From positions 1,116,001 through 1,180,000 of the forward strand of contig NZ_LT968776.1 in assembly GCF_900240975.1 (NCBI RefSeq): a stretch of 64,000 nt of DNA, given 5' to 3'. The position numbers were made by a program, and so were the translations under genes. The DNA is from Mycobacterium sp. 4858. GTDB lineage: Bacteria; Actinomycetota; Actinomycetes; Mycobacteriales; Mycobacteriaceae. Each line of letters opens with the position of its first letter. Position 1 is the first letter of the stretch. Below are positions 40,182 through 50,383 of the stretch, piece by piece. The notes below the pieces were generated by a model. That model did not search any database. It was given only the letters and a program-made list of their open reading frames with translations, and was not told the DNA's origin.

Positions 40182-41588
40182 AAAAGAGCCCCCCCCGCCG
40201 CCACCGCCGCCGAATTTCCCGCCGCATCCTCAGGTGTCCCCGCACACCGAGATGTCGCGCAGCGCCGCCAAGCCGCCCGAAGTGGCGAACCTGGCGACCA
40301 AGATGTTCCAGGCGCTGAGGCCTTCCCGAACCGGGTCGCTGCAGAAGCCTTCCGGCGCGCTGACGATCGGACGTGCCACTGACAACGACGTCGTCATCCA
40401 GGACGTCCTCGCGTCCCGGCATCACGCGTTCTTGACCCAGACGCCGCTGGGCACCGAGATCCGCGACGCCCACAGCGTCAACGGGACCTTCGTCAACGGC
40501 GTGCGGGTGGGGTCCGCGGTGCTGACCGAGGGCGACGTGGTCACCATCGGCAACGTCGACCTGGTGTTCACCCGCGGCGAGCTGCTCCGCCGCACCGAGG
40601 CCGCGACCCGCACCGGCGGCCTAGAGGTCAGCTCCGTCTGCTACACCGTCGACCAGAACAAGCAACTGCTCGACCACATCTCGCTGACCGCCCGGCCCGG
40701 AACGCTGACGGCCATCATCGGCGGTTCGGGTGCCGGCAAGACCACGCTGTCGCGGGTGATCGTGGGCTACACCAGCCCCACGTCGGGCTCGGTGACCTTC
40801 GAGGGCCACGACATCCACGCCGAGTACGCGACCATGCGCAGCAGGATCGGGATGGTCCCGCAGGACGACGTCGTGCATCGCCAGCTGACCGTGAACCAGG
40901 CGCTGAACTACGCCGCCGAGCTGCGACTGCCGCCGGACACCAGCAAGGCCGAGCGGGCCCAGGTCGTCGCCCAGGTCCTCGAGGAACTGGACATGACCAA
41001 GCACGCCGAGACCCGGGTGGACAAGCTGTCCGGCGGCCAGCGCAAGCGGGCCTCGGTGGCCCTCGAACTGCTCACCCAGCCGTCACTGCTGCTGCTCGAC
41101 GAGCCGACGTCCGGCCTGGACCCGGCGCTGGACCGTCAGGTCATGCTGATGCTGCGCCAGCTCGCCGACGCCGGTCGCACGGTGCTGGTGGTGACCCACT
41201 CGGTGTCATACCTGGAAGTGTGCGACCAGATCCTGCTGATCGCGCCCGGCGGCAAGACCGCCTTCTGCGGCCCACCCGACCAGGTCGAGGCGGCCATGGG
41301 CACCCGCAACTGGGCCGACATCTTCGCCAAGGTGGGCGCCGACCCCGACGAGGCCAACCGCCGGTTCAAGGAGCGCAACCAGCAGTCTTCCCGGCCACCC
41401 TCCCCGCAAAGCCCGGCCGACCTGGGCGAGCCGCCGAAGACCGACCTGTGGCGTCAGCTGTCGACGATCGCCCGCCGCCAGGTTCGACTCGTCATATCCG
41501 ACCGGGGCTACACGATCTTCCTGGCGGTCCTGCCGTTCCTCATCGGGGCGTTGTCGCTGACGGTGAAGGGCCCCCACCCCGGCCTCGG

Positions 41589-41686
41589 CCCGGCCGACCC
41601 GCTCGGCCCCGCGCCCACGCAGCCGCAGTACATCATGCCCGGCCGACCCGCTCGGCCCCGCGCCCACGCAGCCGCAGTACATCATG
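41589..41686 (+). repeat. Perfect 49-bp tandem duplication
   Basis: 41589-41637 and 41638-41686 are identical, each running from CCCGGCCGACCC to TACATCATG. Since 49 is not a multiple of three, it shifts the frame. Deleting one copy gives QPQYIM-VLLNIGAVFMG, which matches the paralogue in layout. Confidence 0.97.
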
Positions 41687-42332
41687 GTGCTGTTGAACAT
41701 CGGCGCCGTGTTCATGGGGACCGCGCTGACCATCCGCGATCTGATCGGCGAGCGCCCGATCTTCCGGCGGGAGCAGGCCGTCGGCCTGTCCACCTCCGCC
41801 TACCTGCTGGCCAAGATCGCGGTGTTCTGCGTCTTCGCGACGCTGCAGGCGGCGATCGCGACCATCATCGTCCGGCTGGGCAAGGGGGCGCCGACCGCGC
41901 ACCCGCCCTTCTTCGGCAACTCCACGTTCTCACTGTTCGTCACCGTCGCCGGCACCTGTGTGGCGTCGGCGATGCTGGGCCTGTTGTTGTCGGCCGTGGC
42001 GCAGTCCAACGAACAGATCATGCCGCTGCTCGTGGTGTCGATCATGTCGCAGCTGGTGTTCTCCAGCGGCATGATTCCCGTCTACCAGCGGTTCGGCCTC
42101 GAGGAGCTCGCCTGGCTGACGCCCGCGCGCTGGGGTTACGCGGCGGGCGCCTCGTCGATCGACTTTCCGTCGCTGGTGAAGGTCAAACAGATCCCGACCA
42201 ACGACCCGATCTGGCAGCACTCGAAACACATCTTCGTGTTCGACATGGCCATGCTGGCATTCCTGTCCGTCGCCTACACCGGGTTCGTCCGGTGGCACAT
42301 CAGGCTGAAACGCTGAGCCCGCGGCCGGTCCG

Positions 42333-44861
42333 ATGACGCAAGCCGCCGAGCCCGTGCTGACCGTTCGATCCGACCGATCGAAGGGCAGCTTCGCGGCCGG
42401 CCGCGACGTGGTGGTCGGCAGCGACCTGCGCGCGGACCTGCGGGTGGCGCACCCCCTGATCGCGCGCGCGCACCTGCTGCTGCGCTTCGATCACGGCAAG
42501 TGGGTTGCGCTGGACAATCGTTCGCTGAACGGGATCTATCTCAACGGCCAGCGGGTCCCGCTGGTCGACATCGTGGACGGCCAGACCCTCAACATCGGCA
42601 AGCCCGACGGCCCGCGGATCACGTTCGAAATCGGCCACCACACCGGGACAGTGGGCATGCTCCCGCCGACCACGGAGTCGATCCCCGTCATCACACCGCC
42701 CGTCGATGCCCACCGCGCGCCGCCGGCCGGCCAGCGGCCACCGGCCCCGCCGCAGCCGCGCCCCTGGCAAGGCCCGAACCGCACCACCGCCGTGCCGATC
42801 GTGCGACCCGACGCGGCGACGCGGTCGGTGCCGCAGTCCGCTGGGCCGCCCGAGCTGAACCAGCCCACCCAGATCGGCGTGAGCGGCCAGGTGGCGGAGT
42901 TCCCGACCACGCGGGTGAAGAACCTGGGGCCCGAATCCGAGCGGGTAACCGACCGGCCGGGCCGCGCCGCGTGGATCGGCCGCGCGCTCGACAACGACAT
43001 CGTCATTCACGACGTGCTGGCCTCGCGCCATCACGCGTTTCTGACGCCGACGCCGGCGGGCCCCGAGATCCGCGACGCCAACAGCAGCAACGGAACCTTC
43101 GTCAACGGGGTCAAAGCGGCGTCGGCGGTGCTGTCCGAGGGCGACGTGGTGACCATCGGGAACGTCGACCTGGTGTTCTCCGGCGGGATCCTGGTCCGCC
43201 GTCAGGAGGCGGCGGCGCGCACCGGCGGCCTGGAGGTGCGCGGCGTCGACTTCAGCGTCAACGGCAAGAATCTGCTCGAGAGGATCTCGTTGACCGCCCG
43301 CCCGGGCACGCTGACCGCCCTGATCGGCGGGTCGGGTGCGGGCAAGACCACGCTCTCGCGGCTGATCGCCGGGTACGCCACCCCGACCTCCGGGTTGGTC
43401 ACGTTCGAGGGCCACAACATCCACACCGAGTACGCCTCGCTGCGGACCCGGATCGGGATGGTCCCGCAGGACGACGTCGTGCACCGTCAGCTCACGGTCA
43501 ACCAGGCCCTCGGCTACGCGGCCGAGCTGCGGCTGCCGCCGGACACCACCAAGGCCGACCGCGAAGAGGTCGTCGCGCAGGTGCTCGACGAACTCGGGCT
43601 GACCCAGCACGCGGACACCCGGGTGGACAAGCTGTCCGGCGGGCAGCGCAAGCGCGCGTCGGTAGCGCTCGAGTTACTCACCGGGCCGTCGCTGCTGATC
43701 CTCGACGAGCCGACCTCGGGCCTGGACCCCGCGCTCGACCTGCAGGTGATGACCATGCTGCGGCAGCTGGCCGACGCCGGCCGGGTGGTGTTGGTGGTCA
43801 CCCACGCGCTGACCTACCTCGACGTGTGCGACCAGGTGCTGCTGAGGGCCCCGGGCGGCAAGACGGCGTTCCGGGGTGCGCCGGGTGAGATCGGCGGCGC
43901 CATGGGCACCCCCACCTGGGCGCAGATCTTCGCCAGGGTGGGCGCCGACCCCGACGAGGCCAACCGCCGGTTTCTGGCCCGGAACGAACCGCCGCCCCCG
44001 CCGAAGGAGACGCCGGCCGACCTCGGCGCCCCGCCGCGCACCAGCATGCGGCACCAGTTCTCCACAGTCGCCCGCCGCCAGGTGCGCCTGGTGGTCGCCG
44101 ACCGCGCCTACTTCGTGTTCCTGGCGCTGCTGCCGTTCGTGATGGGCGCGCTGTCGCTGACCGTTCCCGGCCACACCGGTTTCGGGTACGCCGACCCGAC
44201 GAGCGACTCGGCCGGCGAGGCCGGGACGATCCTGACGCTGCTCACCATGGCCGCGGCCTTCATGGGCACCGCGCTGACGATCCGCGACCTCATCGGCGAG
44301 CGCCCGATCTTCCGGCGCGAGCAGGCGGTCGGGCTGTCCACCACGGCCTACCTGCTGGCCAAGATCGCGGTGTTCTGCGTGTTCGCCGTCGTCCAGGCGG
44401 CGATCGCCACGGCCATCGTGGTGGTCGGCAAGGGCACGCCGACGCGCCCGGCCGTGCTGCTGGGTAACGCGACGCTCGAGCTGTTCGTCGCCGTCGCGGC
44501 GACCTGTGTGGCCGCGGCGATGCTGGGGCTGCTGCTGTCGGCGTTGGCGCGCTCCAACGAGCAGATCATGCCGCTGCTGGTGGTGTCGCTGATGGGCCAG
44601 ATGGTGCTGTCCGGCGGGATGGTGCCGGTCACCAACCGGATCTTCCTCGACCAGCTGTCCTGGGTGGTGCCGTCGCGGTGGGGGTACGCGGCGCAGGCGT
44701 CGACGGTCGACCTGTGGACCGTGGCGCCCGGCCCGCAGAATCCGCGGGACAGCCATTTCCAGCACACGCCGTCCGCCTGGCTGTTCGACATGGGCATGCT
44801 CGCGGCGCTGTCGATCGCCTACGCCGGCCTGGTGCGGTGGCGCATCCGGCTCAAGCACTGA
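42333..44861 (+). CDS. FHA-domain ABC transporter, Rv1747 type (intact)
   Basis: An 842-residue half-transporter. FHA domain 1 is at about residues 5-90 (GSDLRAD, RAHLLLRF, NRSLNGIYLNG), then a Pro-rich linker, FHA domain 2 at about 200-285 (ASRHHAF, NSSNGTFVNGV), the ABC ATPase with Walker A GGSGAGKTT near 332-340, LSGGQRKRAS and LLILDEPTSGLD, and an ABC-2 membrane domain of six helices from about residue 590. FHA domains bind phosphothreonine; in M. tuberculosis Rv1747 is controlled by the kinase PknF and exports cell-wall glycolipid precursors. No kinase gene is adjacent here. ATG 17 bases after the broken copy. Confidence 0.93.
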   Translation: MTQAAEPVLTVRSDRSKGSFAAGRDVVVGSDLRADLRVAHPLIARAHLLLRFDHGKWVALDNRSLNGIYLNGQRVPLVDIVDGQTLNIGKPDGPRITFEIGHHTGTVGMLPPTTESIPVITPPVDAHRAPPAGQRPPAPPQPRPWQGPNRTTAVPIVRPDAATRSVPQSAGPPELNQPTQIGVSGQVAEFPTTRVKNLGPESERVTDRPGRAAWIGRALDNDIVIHDVLASRHHAFLTPTPAGPEIRDANSSNGTFVNGVKAASAVLSEGDVVTIGNVDLVFSGGILVRRQEAAARTGGLEVRGVDFSVNGKNLLERISLTARPGTLTALIGGSGAGKTTLSRLIAGYATPTSGLVTFEGHNIHTEYASLRTRIGMVPQDDVVHRQLTVNQALGYAAELRLPPDTTKADREEVVAQVLDELGLTQHADTRVDKLSGGQRKRASVALELLTGPSLLILDEPTSGLDPALDLQVMTMLRQLADAGRVVLVVTHALTYLDVCDQVLLRAPGGKTAFRGAPGEIGGAMGTPTWAQIFARVGADPDEANRRFLARNEPPPPPKETPADLGAPPRTSMRHQFSTVARRQVRLVVADRAYFVFLALLPFVMGALSLTVPGHTGFGYADPTSDSAGEAGTILTLLTMAAAFMGTALTIRDLIGERPIFRREQAVGLSTTAYLLAKIAVFCVFAVVQAAIATAIVVVGKGTPTRPAVLLGNATLELFVAVAATCVAAAMLGLLLSALARSNEQIMPLLVVSLMGQMVLSGGMVPVTNRIFLDQLSWVVPSRWGYAAQASTVDLWTVAPGPQNPRDSHFQHTPSAWLFDMGMLAALSIAYAGLVRWRIRLKH

Positions 44862-44863
44862 CC

Positions 44864-45442
44864 TCAGCCGTCGAGGGTCTCCCCCAGGCGCAGGCCGTGG
44901 GCCGCCGCGAAGGCCACCGCCTGGCCGACGTCGACGCGGGCGCCGGCCAGCGACGCGGTTCTCCACAACGAGGCATCCACGGCCGCCCCGCGCAGGTCGG
45001 CGTCGTCCAGCCGGGTGCCCGTCGTCCGGGCCCCGGACAGGTCGGCGCCGCGCAACACCGCCTTACGCAGGTCGGCCTCGACCAGGCTGGCCTCCCGCAG
45101 CCGGCTGCCGCTCAAGTCGACGCCGCGCAGGTCGTTGCCGCCCAGCACCGCCAGCGTGAAGTCGACCTCGTCGAAGGTGATCGGCCGCATCCGGCACTCG
45201 AGGAAGACCGAGCCCAGCATGCTGCACTGCGTGAACACGCTGTGCCACAACGAAGTCCGGTGAAACCTGCAATTGCGGAACGCCGACCCGCGGTGTTGCG
45301 ACTCGGCCAGGTTGACGCCGCCGAAGTTGCACTCGTCGAACACCACCCGTTCGGTGTGCAGCCCGCTGAGGTCCTCGTCGGTGAAGTCGTGGCCTTGGAA
45401 GTGGCAATCGGTGGCGATCGACCCGCTTCGCAACTCCGTCAA
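44864..45442 (-). CDS. mfpA: Pentapeptide-repeat protein MfpA
   Basis: DNA-mimic protein that binds gyrase and lowers fluoroquinolone sensitivity. The 192-residue product is a right-handed quadrilateral beta-helix of five-residue repeats, seen as DFTDEDLSGLHTERVVFDECNFGGVNL through DLRGVDLSGSRLREASLVEADLRKAVLRGADLSGA. The start is a TTG that overlaps the GTPase stop as TTGA; a TTG three codons later is the alternative. Last gene of the conservon operon. MfpA activity is known to depend on the MfpB GTPase encoded just upstream. Confidence 0.93.
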   Translation of the reverse strand: MTELRSGSIATDCHFQGHDFTDEDLSGLHTERVVFDECNFGGVNLAESQHRGSAFRNCRFHRTSLWHSVFTQCSMLGSVFLECRMRPITFDEVDFTLAVLGGNDLRGVDLSGSRLREASLVEADLRKAVLRGADLSGARTTGTRLDDADLRGAAVDASLWRTASLAGARVDVGQAVAFAAAHGLRLGETLDG

Positions 45443-46035
45443 TTGGCCGTCAGGCTGGCCAGGGCGTATTCGCTGACCGCGATCAGCGCGTCGGTCGCCG
45501 ACCGGCGATCGCGGGCGTCGACCGTGATCACCGGGATGTGCGCGGGTAAGGTCAGCGCCTCGCGCACCTCCGCGACGGGATAGCGAGGCGAACCGTCGAA
45601 CTCGTTGACCGCGACCAGGAACGGCAGGTTGCGGTGCTCGAAGAAGTCGACCGCGGCAAAGCTGTCCTCCAGCCGCCGGCAGTCCACCAGGACGATCGCC
45701 CCGATGGCGCCGCGAACCAGGTCGTCCCACATGAACCAGAACCGCCGCTGGCCCGGCGTGCCGAACAGGTAGAGCACCAGGTCTTCGTCCAGGGTGATCC
45801 GGCCGAAGTCCATCGCGACCGTGGTGGTCCGCTTGTCCGGGGTGGCCTCCAGCGCGTCGACCGAGGTCGAGGCGTCGGTGAGCATCGCCTCGGTGCGCAA
45901 CGGCATGATCTCCGACACCGCCCCGACGAACGTCGTCTTGCCGGCGCCGAATCCGCCCGCGATGACGATCTTGGTCGAGGCGTGGGCTCCGTCTTGTCCC
46001 ACCTCGGGGGGCGCCTCAGAGTGCCTTAAGGCCAC
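45439..46035 (-). CDS. mfpB: Ras-like GTPase MfpB (conservon CvnD)
   Basis: A 198-residue small GTPase. G1 is GGFGAGKTT, switch and G3 are seen as DFGRITLDEDLVLYLFGTPGQ, and G4 is NEFD. In actinobacterial conservons this protein works with a kinase-like protein, a roadblock protein and a DUF742 protein, forming a membrane complex likened to G-protein-coupled receptors. It also modulates MfpA action on gyrase. GTG start 20 bases inside the end of the DUF742 gene. Confidence 0.93.
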   Translation of the reverse strand: MALRHSEAPPEVGQDGAHASTKIVIAGGFGAGKTTFVGAVSEIMPLRTEAMLTDASTSVDALEATPDKRTTTVAMDFGRITLDEDLVLYLFGTPGQRRFWFMWDDLVRGAIGAIVLVDCRRLEDSFAAVDFFEHRNLPFLVAVNEFDGSPRYPVAEVREALTLPAHIPVITVDARDRRSATDALIAVSEYALASLTAN

Positions 46036-46387
46036 GCAGCGTCCTTCCTATCAGTTCGTGTCGCTCATCTCTGGTCGAACGCTCGGACAACGTCTTGTGC
46101 ACCCGAAGGTAGCCGGACAACACGAGATCACCGACCAGGACGCGCGTGACGCCGAGCGGAAGATCCAGCCGGGCAGAGATTTCCGCGACCGACGGGCTGC
46201 CGACGCACAACTGGATGATCTTGCCTTTCGCGTCCTCGGGGAGCCACTTGTGAACCAGGCCGGCCTGCAGCGTCTGGATCGGCGCTTCCACGGGAAGGTC
46301 GACGTCGGTGCCGGTCCGCCCGGCCGTCAGGGTGTACGGGCGGACCAGATTCCCTCTACGCGCGGTCGGCCGGGGCTCGGGTTCCAT
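46016..46387 (-). CDS. DUF742 protein (conservon CvnC)
   Basis: A 123-residue winged-helix-like protein. It opens RRGNLVRPYTLTAGRT and has the conserved segments LCVGSPSVAEISARLDLPLGVTRVLVGDL and GYLRVH. Part of the conservon complex with the roadblock protein, the kinase and the GTPase; exact role unknown. ATG start six bases after the roadblock stop. Confidence 0.9.
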   Translation of the reverse strand: MEPEPRPTARRGNLVRPYTLTAGRTGTDVDLPVEAPIQTLQAGLVHKWLPEDAKGKIIQLCVGSPSVAEISARLDLPLGVTRVLVGDLVLSGYLRVHKTLSERSTRDERHELIGRTLRGLKAL

Positions 46388-46393
46388 CGCGGC

Positions 46394-46792
46394 TCACGAG
46401 ACGCCGGACCGGCGGGTGGACTGCACCACGCCCCCGACCCGTTCTACCAGGATGGCCATCTCGTAGCCGATTTGACCGATGTCGCACGACGTCGCGGCCA
46501 GGGTGGCCAGATGCGAGCCGTCGCCCACGCGCATCAGCAGCAGGTAGCCGTGCTGCATCTCGACCACCGACTGCAGCACCTGTCCGCCCTCGAACAGCTG
46601 CGCGGCGCCGGTCGCGAGGCTGGCCAGGCCGGAGGCGACGGCGGCCAGCTGGTCGGCGCGCTCGCGCGGAAGATGCTCGCTGGCCGCGATGGGCAGCCCG
46701 TCGACGGAGACCAGCAGGGCGTGCGCCACGCCGGGGACCTCGCGGGCGAACCGCGTCACCAGCCAATCCAGTGAATTGCCGGGTGACGTCAT
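46394..46792 (-). CDS. Roadblock/LC7 protein (conservon CvnB)
   Basis: A 132-residue roadblock-fold protein: [28 protein letters not shown], then the [22 protein letters not shown] helix and the strand [16 protein letters not shown]. Roadblock proteins act as dimeric partners or activators of small GTPases, here MfpB. Overlaps the kinase stop by four bases, so all conservon genes are translationally coupled. Confidence 0.92.
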   Translation of the reverse strand: MTSPGNSLDWLVTRFAREVPGVAHALLVSVDGLPIAASEHLPRERADQLAAVASGLASLATGAAQLFEGGQVLQSVVEMQHGYLLLMRVGDGSHLATLAATSCDIGQIGYEMAILVERVGGVVQSTRRSGVS

Positions 46793-49515
46793 TCTTGATC
46801 GGATCTTTGTTCACGGGCGTGCGACCGGCCGGTGCGCACCCCGCCGAAGTGGCTGCTGAACGACGCGCGAACCGCCTCGGGATCGCGCCCCGCGGCCGCG
46901 TGCTGGGGCTCCCGCACGGCGGACGGCTGGTCCTGCTGGGGCGCGTCGTTGCCGTTGGCCGCGCCGGGCACCAGCCGGGCGCCGGGAGTGCGGACCGGCA
47001 GGCCGTGCTCGGCGGTGCGCGACTCGACGGGCTTGTCCTCGGCCGCGGCGGCCAGGGTCCAGCCGCGGTCCCACACCGACTGCCAGTCCAGGTCGGGACT
47101 GTTGACCAGGTCGTGCGGATCGCCCAGCATCTCCGACAGCATCCGCCGGTAGATCACGTCGTCGTCGGCCGGGGTGGCCGCGCTGTGCGGGGCGGCCGGA
47201 ATCGACGGATCGGGTCCGCTCGGGACCGGCGCGGCCGGCTTGTCGGCCTCCCGGGACCGCGCGGCGAAGAACGCCGACGTGTCCGACGCCGTCCGCGCGG
47301 GTTTGGGCTCCGGCTCCGCGGGGGCCACCGGGGTAGCCGGCTTGGCCGGGGTCCCGCTCTCCCACCACGGGGTGGGCAGCTCGCGCCGGGGCCGCGCGGG
47401 CTGCTGCTCGGCGGGTTGGGCCGGCACGTCGGTGATGCCGCTGGAACCGGGGTTGCGGCGCGGCAAGAGCGTGACCGGCGGCACGGAGCTGTCGTCGGCG
47501 GCGGTGCGGACCGCCGGCTCGGGCGCCCGTTCCTCGGCGACGTCCGGGGCGCTGGGTGCCGAGACGGCCCTGATCCGCGCGACGCGGACCGGCTGGCCGG
47601 GGCCCTCGAGGATGGCGGGCGGCAGGTAGATCTCGGCGGTGGTGCCGGGGCCCGCCTCGTTGGCCGCCGGGCCGCGCAGCCCGACCCGGATGCCGTGGCG
47701 GGCCGCGATCCGGCCGACCACGAACAGGCCCATGTGGCGGGCGTTGTCGGGGCTGACCTCGCCCCCGGCCTGCAGCCGCATGTTGGCGATGCGCCGATCG
47801 GTGTCGTTCATGCCCAGGCCGGAGTCGGCGATCCGCACCACGACCCCCCCGTCCCCGCCGCGGGCCGCCGAGACCCGCACGGGCGTCGAGGGCGGCGAAT
47901 AGCGCAGGGCGTTGTCGATCAGCTCGGCGAACAGGTGGATCGCGCCACCCGCGGCCGCGCCGATCAGCGTGCTGTTGTCGGGCAGTCCCGCGATCTCGAC
48001 GCGGCGGTAGTCCTCGACCTCGGACACCGCCGCGTTGAGCACCGTCGCCAGCGGCACCGGGTCACGCTGGTCGCGGGCGAGCTGCGCGCCGGCCAGCACC
48101 AGCAGGTTGGCGCTGTTGCGGCGCAGCCGGGCCGCGAGGTGGTCCAGCCGGAACAGGCTGTCCAGGCGTTCGGGGTCCTCCTCGTTGCGCTCGAGCCGGT
48201 CGATGAGCGACAGCTGCTGGTCGACCAGCGAGCGGCTGCGCCGCGACATGGTCTCGAACATGTCGTTGACCAGCAGCCGCAGCCGCGCCTCGTCGCCGGC
48301 CAGCAGCAGGGCCTGGGTGTGCAGTTCGTCGACGGCGTGGGCGACCTGGCCGATCTCCTCGGTGGTGTACACGGGCAGCGGTTCCGGCGTCGGCTCGGCC
48401 CCGCCCGCCTTGACCCGCGCGATCTCCTCCTCGAGGTCGGTGTGAGCGACCTTGAGGGCGCCGTCACGCAGGACGCGCAGCGGCCGCACCAGGGCGCGCG
48501 CCACCAGCAGCACGACACCCAGCGCGATGACGATGGCGGTCAGCACCACGACGGTGTCGACGATGGCGGAGTTGCGCTTGTCGGCGGCCTGGGCGTGCAC
48601 GGACTTGGTCACCGACGCGGTGGCGTCCTTGATGACCTGGTCGGCGATCTCGTCGGTGGTCTGGATCGAGCGCAGCAGGTCGGCGTTGTCGACGAGCACG
48701 CTGGCCGGGTCGGACATGATCGCCAGCCGGGTCACCAGCTGCTGCTGCAGCGTCTTGGCTTCGGGCGAACCGGCGCCGAGGACTTCGCTCATCCCGAACA
48801 GCGTCGACGGCTCGGTTCCGGCCAGGGTGATCATCGACGTCCGCAGCTGCGGTTCGGGCAGGTCGGCGCCGCGGGTGACGAGGACATTCTGCATCGTCAT
48901 CTGCCCGCGGGCCCCGACCGCCCGGCTCAGCCCCTGGGTTTGGGCGCGGATCTTCTCGTCGTCGACCCGTACCGACGCGTTGATGACGTCCTCCGCGGTC
49001 AGCAGGATCGGGGCGTACAGGGTCACGCGTTCGCGCAAACCGAGGCCGTTGTCGGTCGCCTTGGTGACCAGCATCTGGCCGCCGTCGAGCAGGTTGTTCA
49101 CTCCCGATCGGACTTCGGGGCTCACGTCGGTGTCGCGCAGCCGCGTGTCCAGTTCGTACTTGCGGGCCTCGAAGTTCTTCTTGGCCCCCTCGACGTCGCG
49201 CCCGGTGCTGCCCGCCACCAGGGCGACATCGAGGGCCGACATGTACTTGGTGATCACCGGCACCACGTCGGCGCGGGCCGCAGCCAGCCGCAGGGCACTC
49301 GAGTTCGCCATCGCGGCCTCGATGCGCAGCGCCCCGAACACCGTTGCCAGCAGCAGCGGGACGAGCACGATCGCCAGGACCTTCCACCCGACCGGCCAGT
49401 TGCTCAGCGACCAGGTCCGGGGGCGTTTGCCCGGCGCCGCGTCGGCGGCGCGGGGCGGTGCGGATTCGGGGGCGGCCGCCTCGGCCGGGTTGGCCGGGCG
49501 GGCGAACATGGTCAC
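46789..49515 (-). CDS. Conservon sensor-kinase-like membrane protein (CvnA)
   Basis: A 908-residue protein. There is a membrane segment at about 42-62, a large extracytoplasmic nitrate/sulfonate-sensing-like helical domain, a second segment at about 340-360, a HAMP region, and a GHKL ATPase domain with the N box [22 protein letters not shown] and [10 protein letters not shown]. The usual phospho-accepting histidine is not evident where a dimerisation helix is expected ([23 protein letters not shown]), as in other conservon kinases. The C-terminal 300 residues are Pro/Ala-rich. GTG with an in-frame ATG two codons later. The 245 bases upstream hold no gene. Confidence 0.9.
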   Translation of the reverse strand: MTMFARPANPAEAAAPESAPPRAADAAPGKRPRTWSLSNWPVGWKVLAIVLVPLLLATVFGALRIEAAMANSSALRLAAARADVVPVITKYMSALDVALVAGSTGRDVEGAKKNFEARKYELDTRLRDTDVSPEVRSGVNNLLDGGQMLVTKATDNGLGLRERVTLYAPILLTAEDVINASVRVDDEKIRAQTQGLSRAVGARGQMTMQNVLVTRGADLPEPQLRTSMITLAGTEPSTLFGMSEVLGAGSPEAKTLQQQLVTRLAIMSDPASVLVDNADLLRSIQTTDEIADQVIKDATASVTKSVHAQAADKRNSAIVDTVVVLTAIVIALGVVLLVARALVRPLRVLRDGALKVAHTDLEEEIARVKAGGAEPTPEPLPVYTTEEIGQVAHAVDELHTQALLLAGDEARLRLLVNDMFETMSRRSRSLVDQQLSLIDRLERNEEDPERLDSLFRLDHLAARLRRNSANLLVLAGAQLARDQRDPVPLATVLNAAVSEVEDYRRVEIAGLPDNSTLIGAAAGGAIHLFAELIDNALRYSPPSTPVRVSAARGGDGGVVVRIADSGLGMNDTDRRIANMRLQAGGEVSPDNARHMGLFVVGRIAARHGIRVGLRGPAANEAGPGTTAEIYLPPAILEGPGQPVRVARIRAVSAPSAPDVAEERAPEPAVRTAADDSSVPPVTLLPRRNPGSSGITDVPAQPAEQQPARPRRELPTPWWESGTPAKPATPVAPAEPEPKPARTASDTSAFFAARSREADKPAAPVPSGPDPSIPAAPHSAATPADDDVIYRRMLSEMLGDPHDLVNSPDLDWQSVWDRGWTLAAAAEDKPVESRTAEHGLPVRTPGARLVPGAANGNDAPQQDQPSAVREPQHAAAGRDPEAVRASFSSHFGGVRTGRSHAREQRSDQE

Positions 49516-49760
49516 GTCGCCACGGCCGCGTGACCGGCCGCTGCGCTAATGGTCAGCGCTCGAGAAAACGAGAGGCTCATGAGACTTCCTGCTTAATCCA
49601 CCCGTGCCACGCCAGATGGGCGCGAGCGCGTCAACGTGGCAATCCGACGAGTATGACAGCCCGCGGCCCGGGCCACCAGAATCCGTACTGAGCAGACAGG
49701 CCTCTCCAAGGTGGACCGGCGCGCGGACGCACGACTCTGGCAAACGCGCCCGTCAAGGTT

Positions 49761-50366
49761 TCAGGCCGGCCGCAGGACGGCGACGAGGAAATCGGAGTCA
49801 TCGGTGAACGGTCGCAGGTCCCAGGTGGACAGCAGCAGATCGGGCGCGAACCCGGCCGAAGCCGCGTCGTCGAGGAACGTGGCGAACGCGTAGTCGCGGC
49901 CGGCGCCGAAGCCGATCGCCGCCCGACCGCCGTCGGCGAGGTGCGCGCGCAGCCGGCTCAGCACCCGGCCCCGCGTGCTCGGGGCCAGGAACGCCATGAC
50001 GTTACCGGCCGACACGATCACGTCGAACGGTTCGGGGATGCCGCGGGCGGGCAGGTCGAGCTCGGCGAGGTCGCCGACCAGCCAGCGCGGGCCGGGATGG
50101 TCGTGCTCGGCCGCCTCGATCAGCGCCGGGTCGACGTCGACGCCGACGACGTGGTGTCCGGCGGCGGCCAGGTGCCCGCCCAGGCGGCCGGGGCCGCAGC
50201 CGGCGTCGAGAATGTGGGCGCCGCGGGGCGCCATCGCGTCCACGAAGCGGGCCTCGCCGGCCAGGTCGTCACCCGCGCGGGCCATCGCCCGGAACCGCTC
50301 GATGTACCAATGCGAATGTCCTGGATCGGCAGCGACTTTCTGCATCCAGAGGCTCTGCTCGACCAT
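49761..50366 (-). CDS. Class I SAM-dependent methyltransferase
   Basis: A 201-residue protein with motif I ILDAGCGPGRLGGHLAAAG, an acidic motif II end VVGVDVDP, and the DVIVSAGNVMAFL motif IV. The length suggests a small-molecule methyltransferase; substrate unknown. The opening SLWMQKVAADPGHSHWYIERFRAMA is shared by a group of mycobacterial methyltransferases. Its ATG is 17 bases from the GTG of the divergent TrmL gene, and GATAAT ends six bases before it, so it is probably leaderless. Confidence 0.87.
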   Translation of the reverse strand: MVEQSLWMQKVAADPGHSHWYIERFRAMARAGDDLAGEARFVDAMAPRGAHILDAGCGPGRLGGHLAAAGHHVVGVDVDPALIEAAEHDHPGPRWLVGDLAELDLPARGIPEPFDVIVSAGNVMAFLAPSTRGRVLSRLRAHLADGGRAAIGFGAGRDYAFATFLDDAASAGFAPDLLLSTWDLRPFTDDSDFLVAVLRPA

Positions 50367-50371
50367 GCGAC

Positions 50372-50378
50372 CATTATC
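50372..50378. promoter_or_regulatory. Shared symmetrical -10 element for two divergent genes
   Basis: On the plus strand CATTAT (50372-50377) is followed by six bases and the GTG of trmL. On the minus strand GATAAT (50378-50373) is followed by six bases and the ATG of the methyltransferase. The two -10 hexamers overlap in five bases, and the whole start-to-start gap is 17 bases. Confidence 0.6.
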
Positions 50379-50383
50379 GCGTT

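Larger units (their letters stand above)
39731..42316 (+). pseudogene. Rv1747-type FHA-ABC transporter, disrupted by two duplications
   Basis: Paralogue of the intact gene at 42333, order FHA-FHA-ABC-membrane domain. The first FHA domain (GRDLRAD, SRAHLLLRF, NGSLNGTFVNG) is read from ATG 39731, seven bases after a -10 TACAGT. The frame is broken at 40131-40181 by an inverted copy of 40053-40103; the second FHA and ABC parts (GGSGAGKTT, LSGGQRKRAS, LLLLDEPTSGLD) lie in another frame. A 49-bp tandem duplication at 41589-41686 shifts it again, and the membrane part (LLNIGAVFMGTALTIRDLIGERP) is in a third segment. No full protein can be made as read. Sequencing or assembly error must be excluded. 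Confidence 0.8.
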
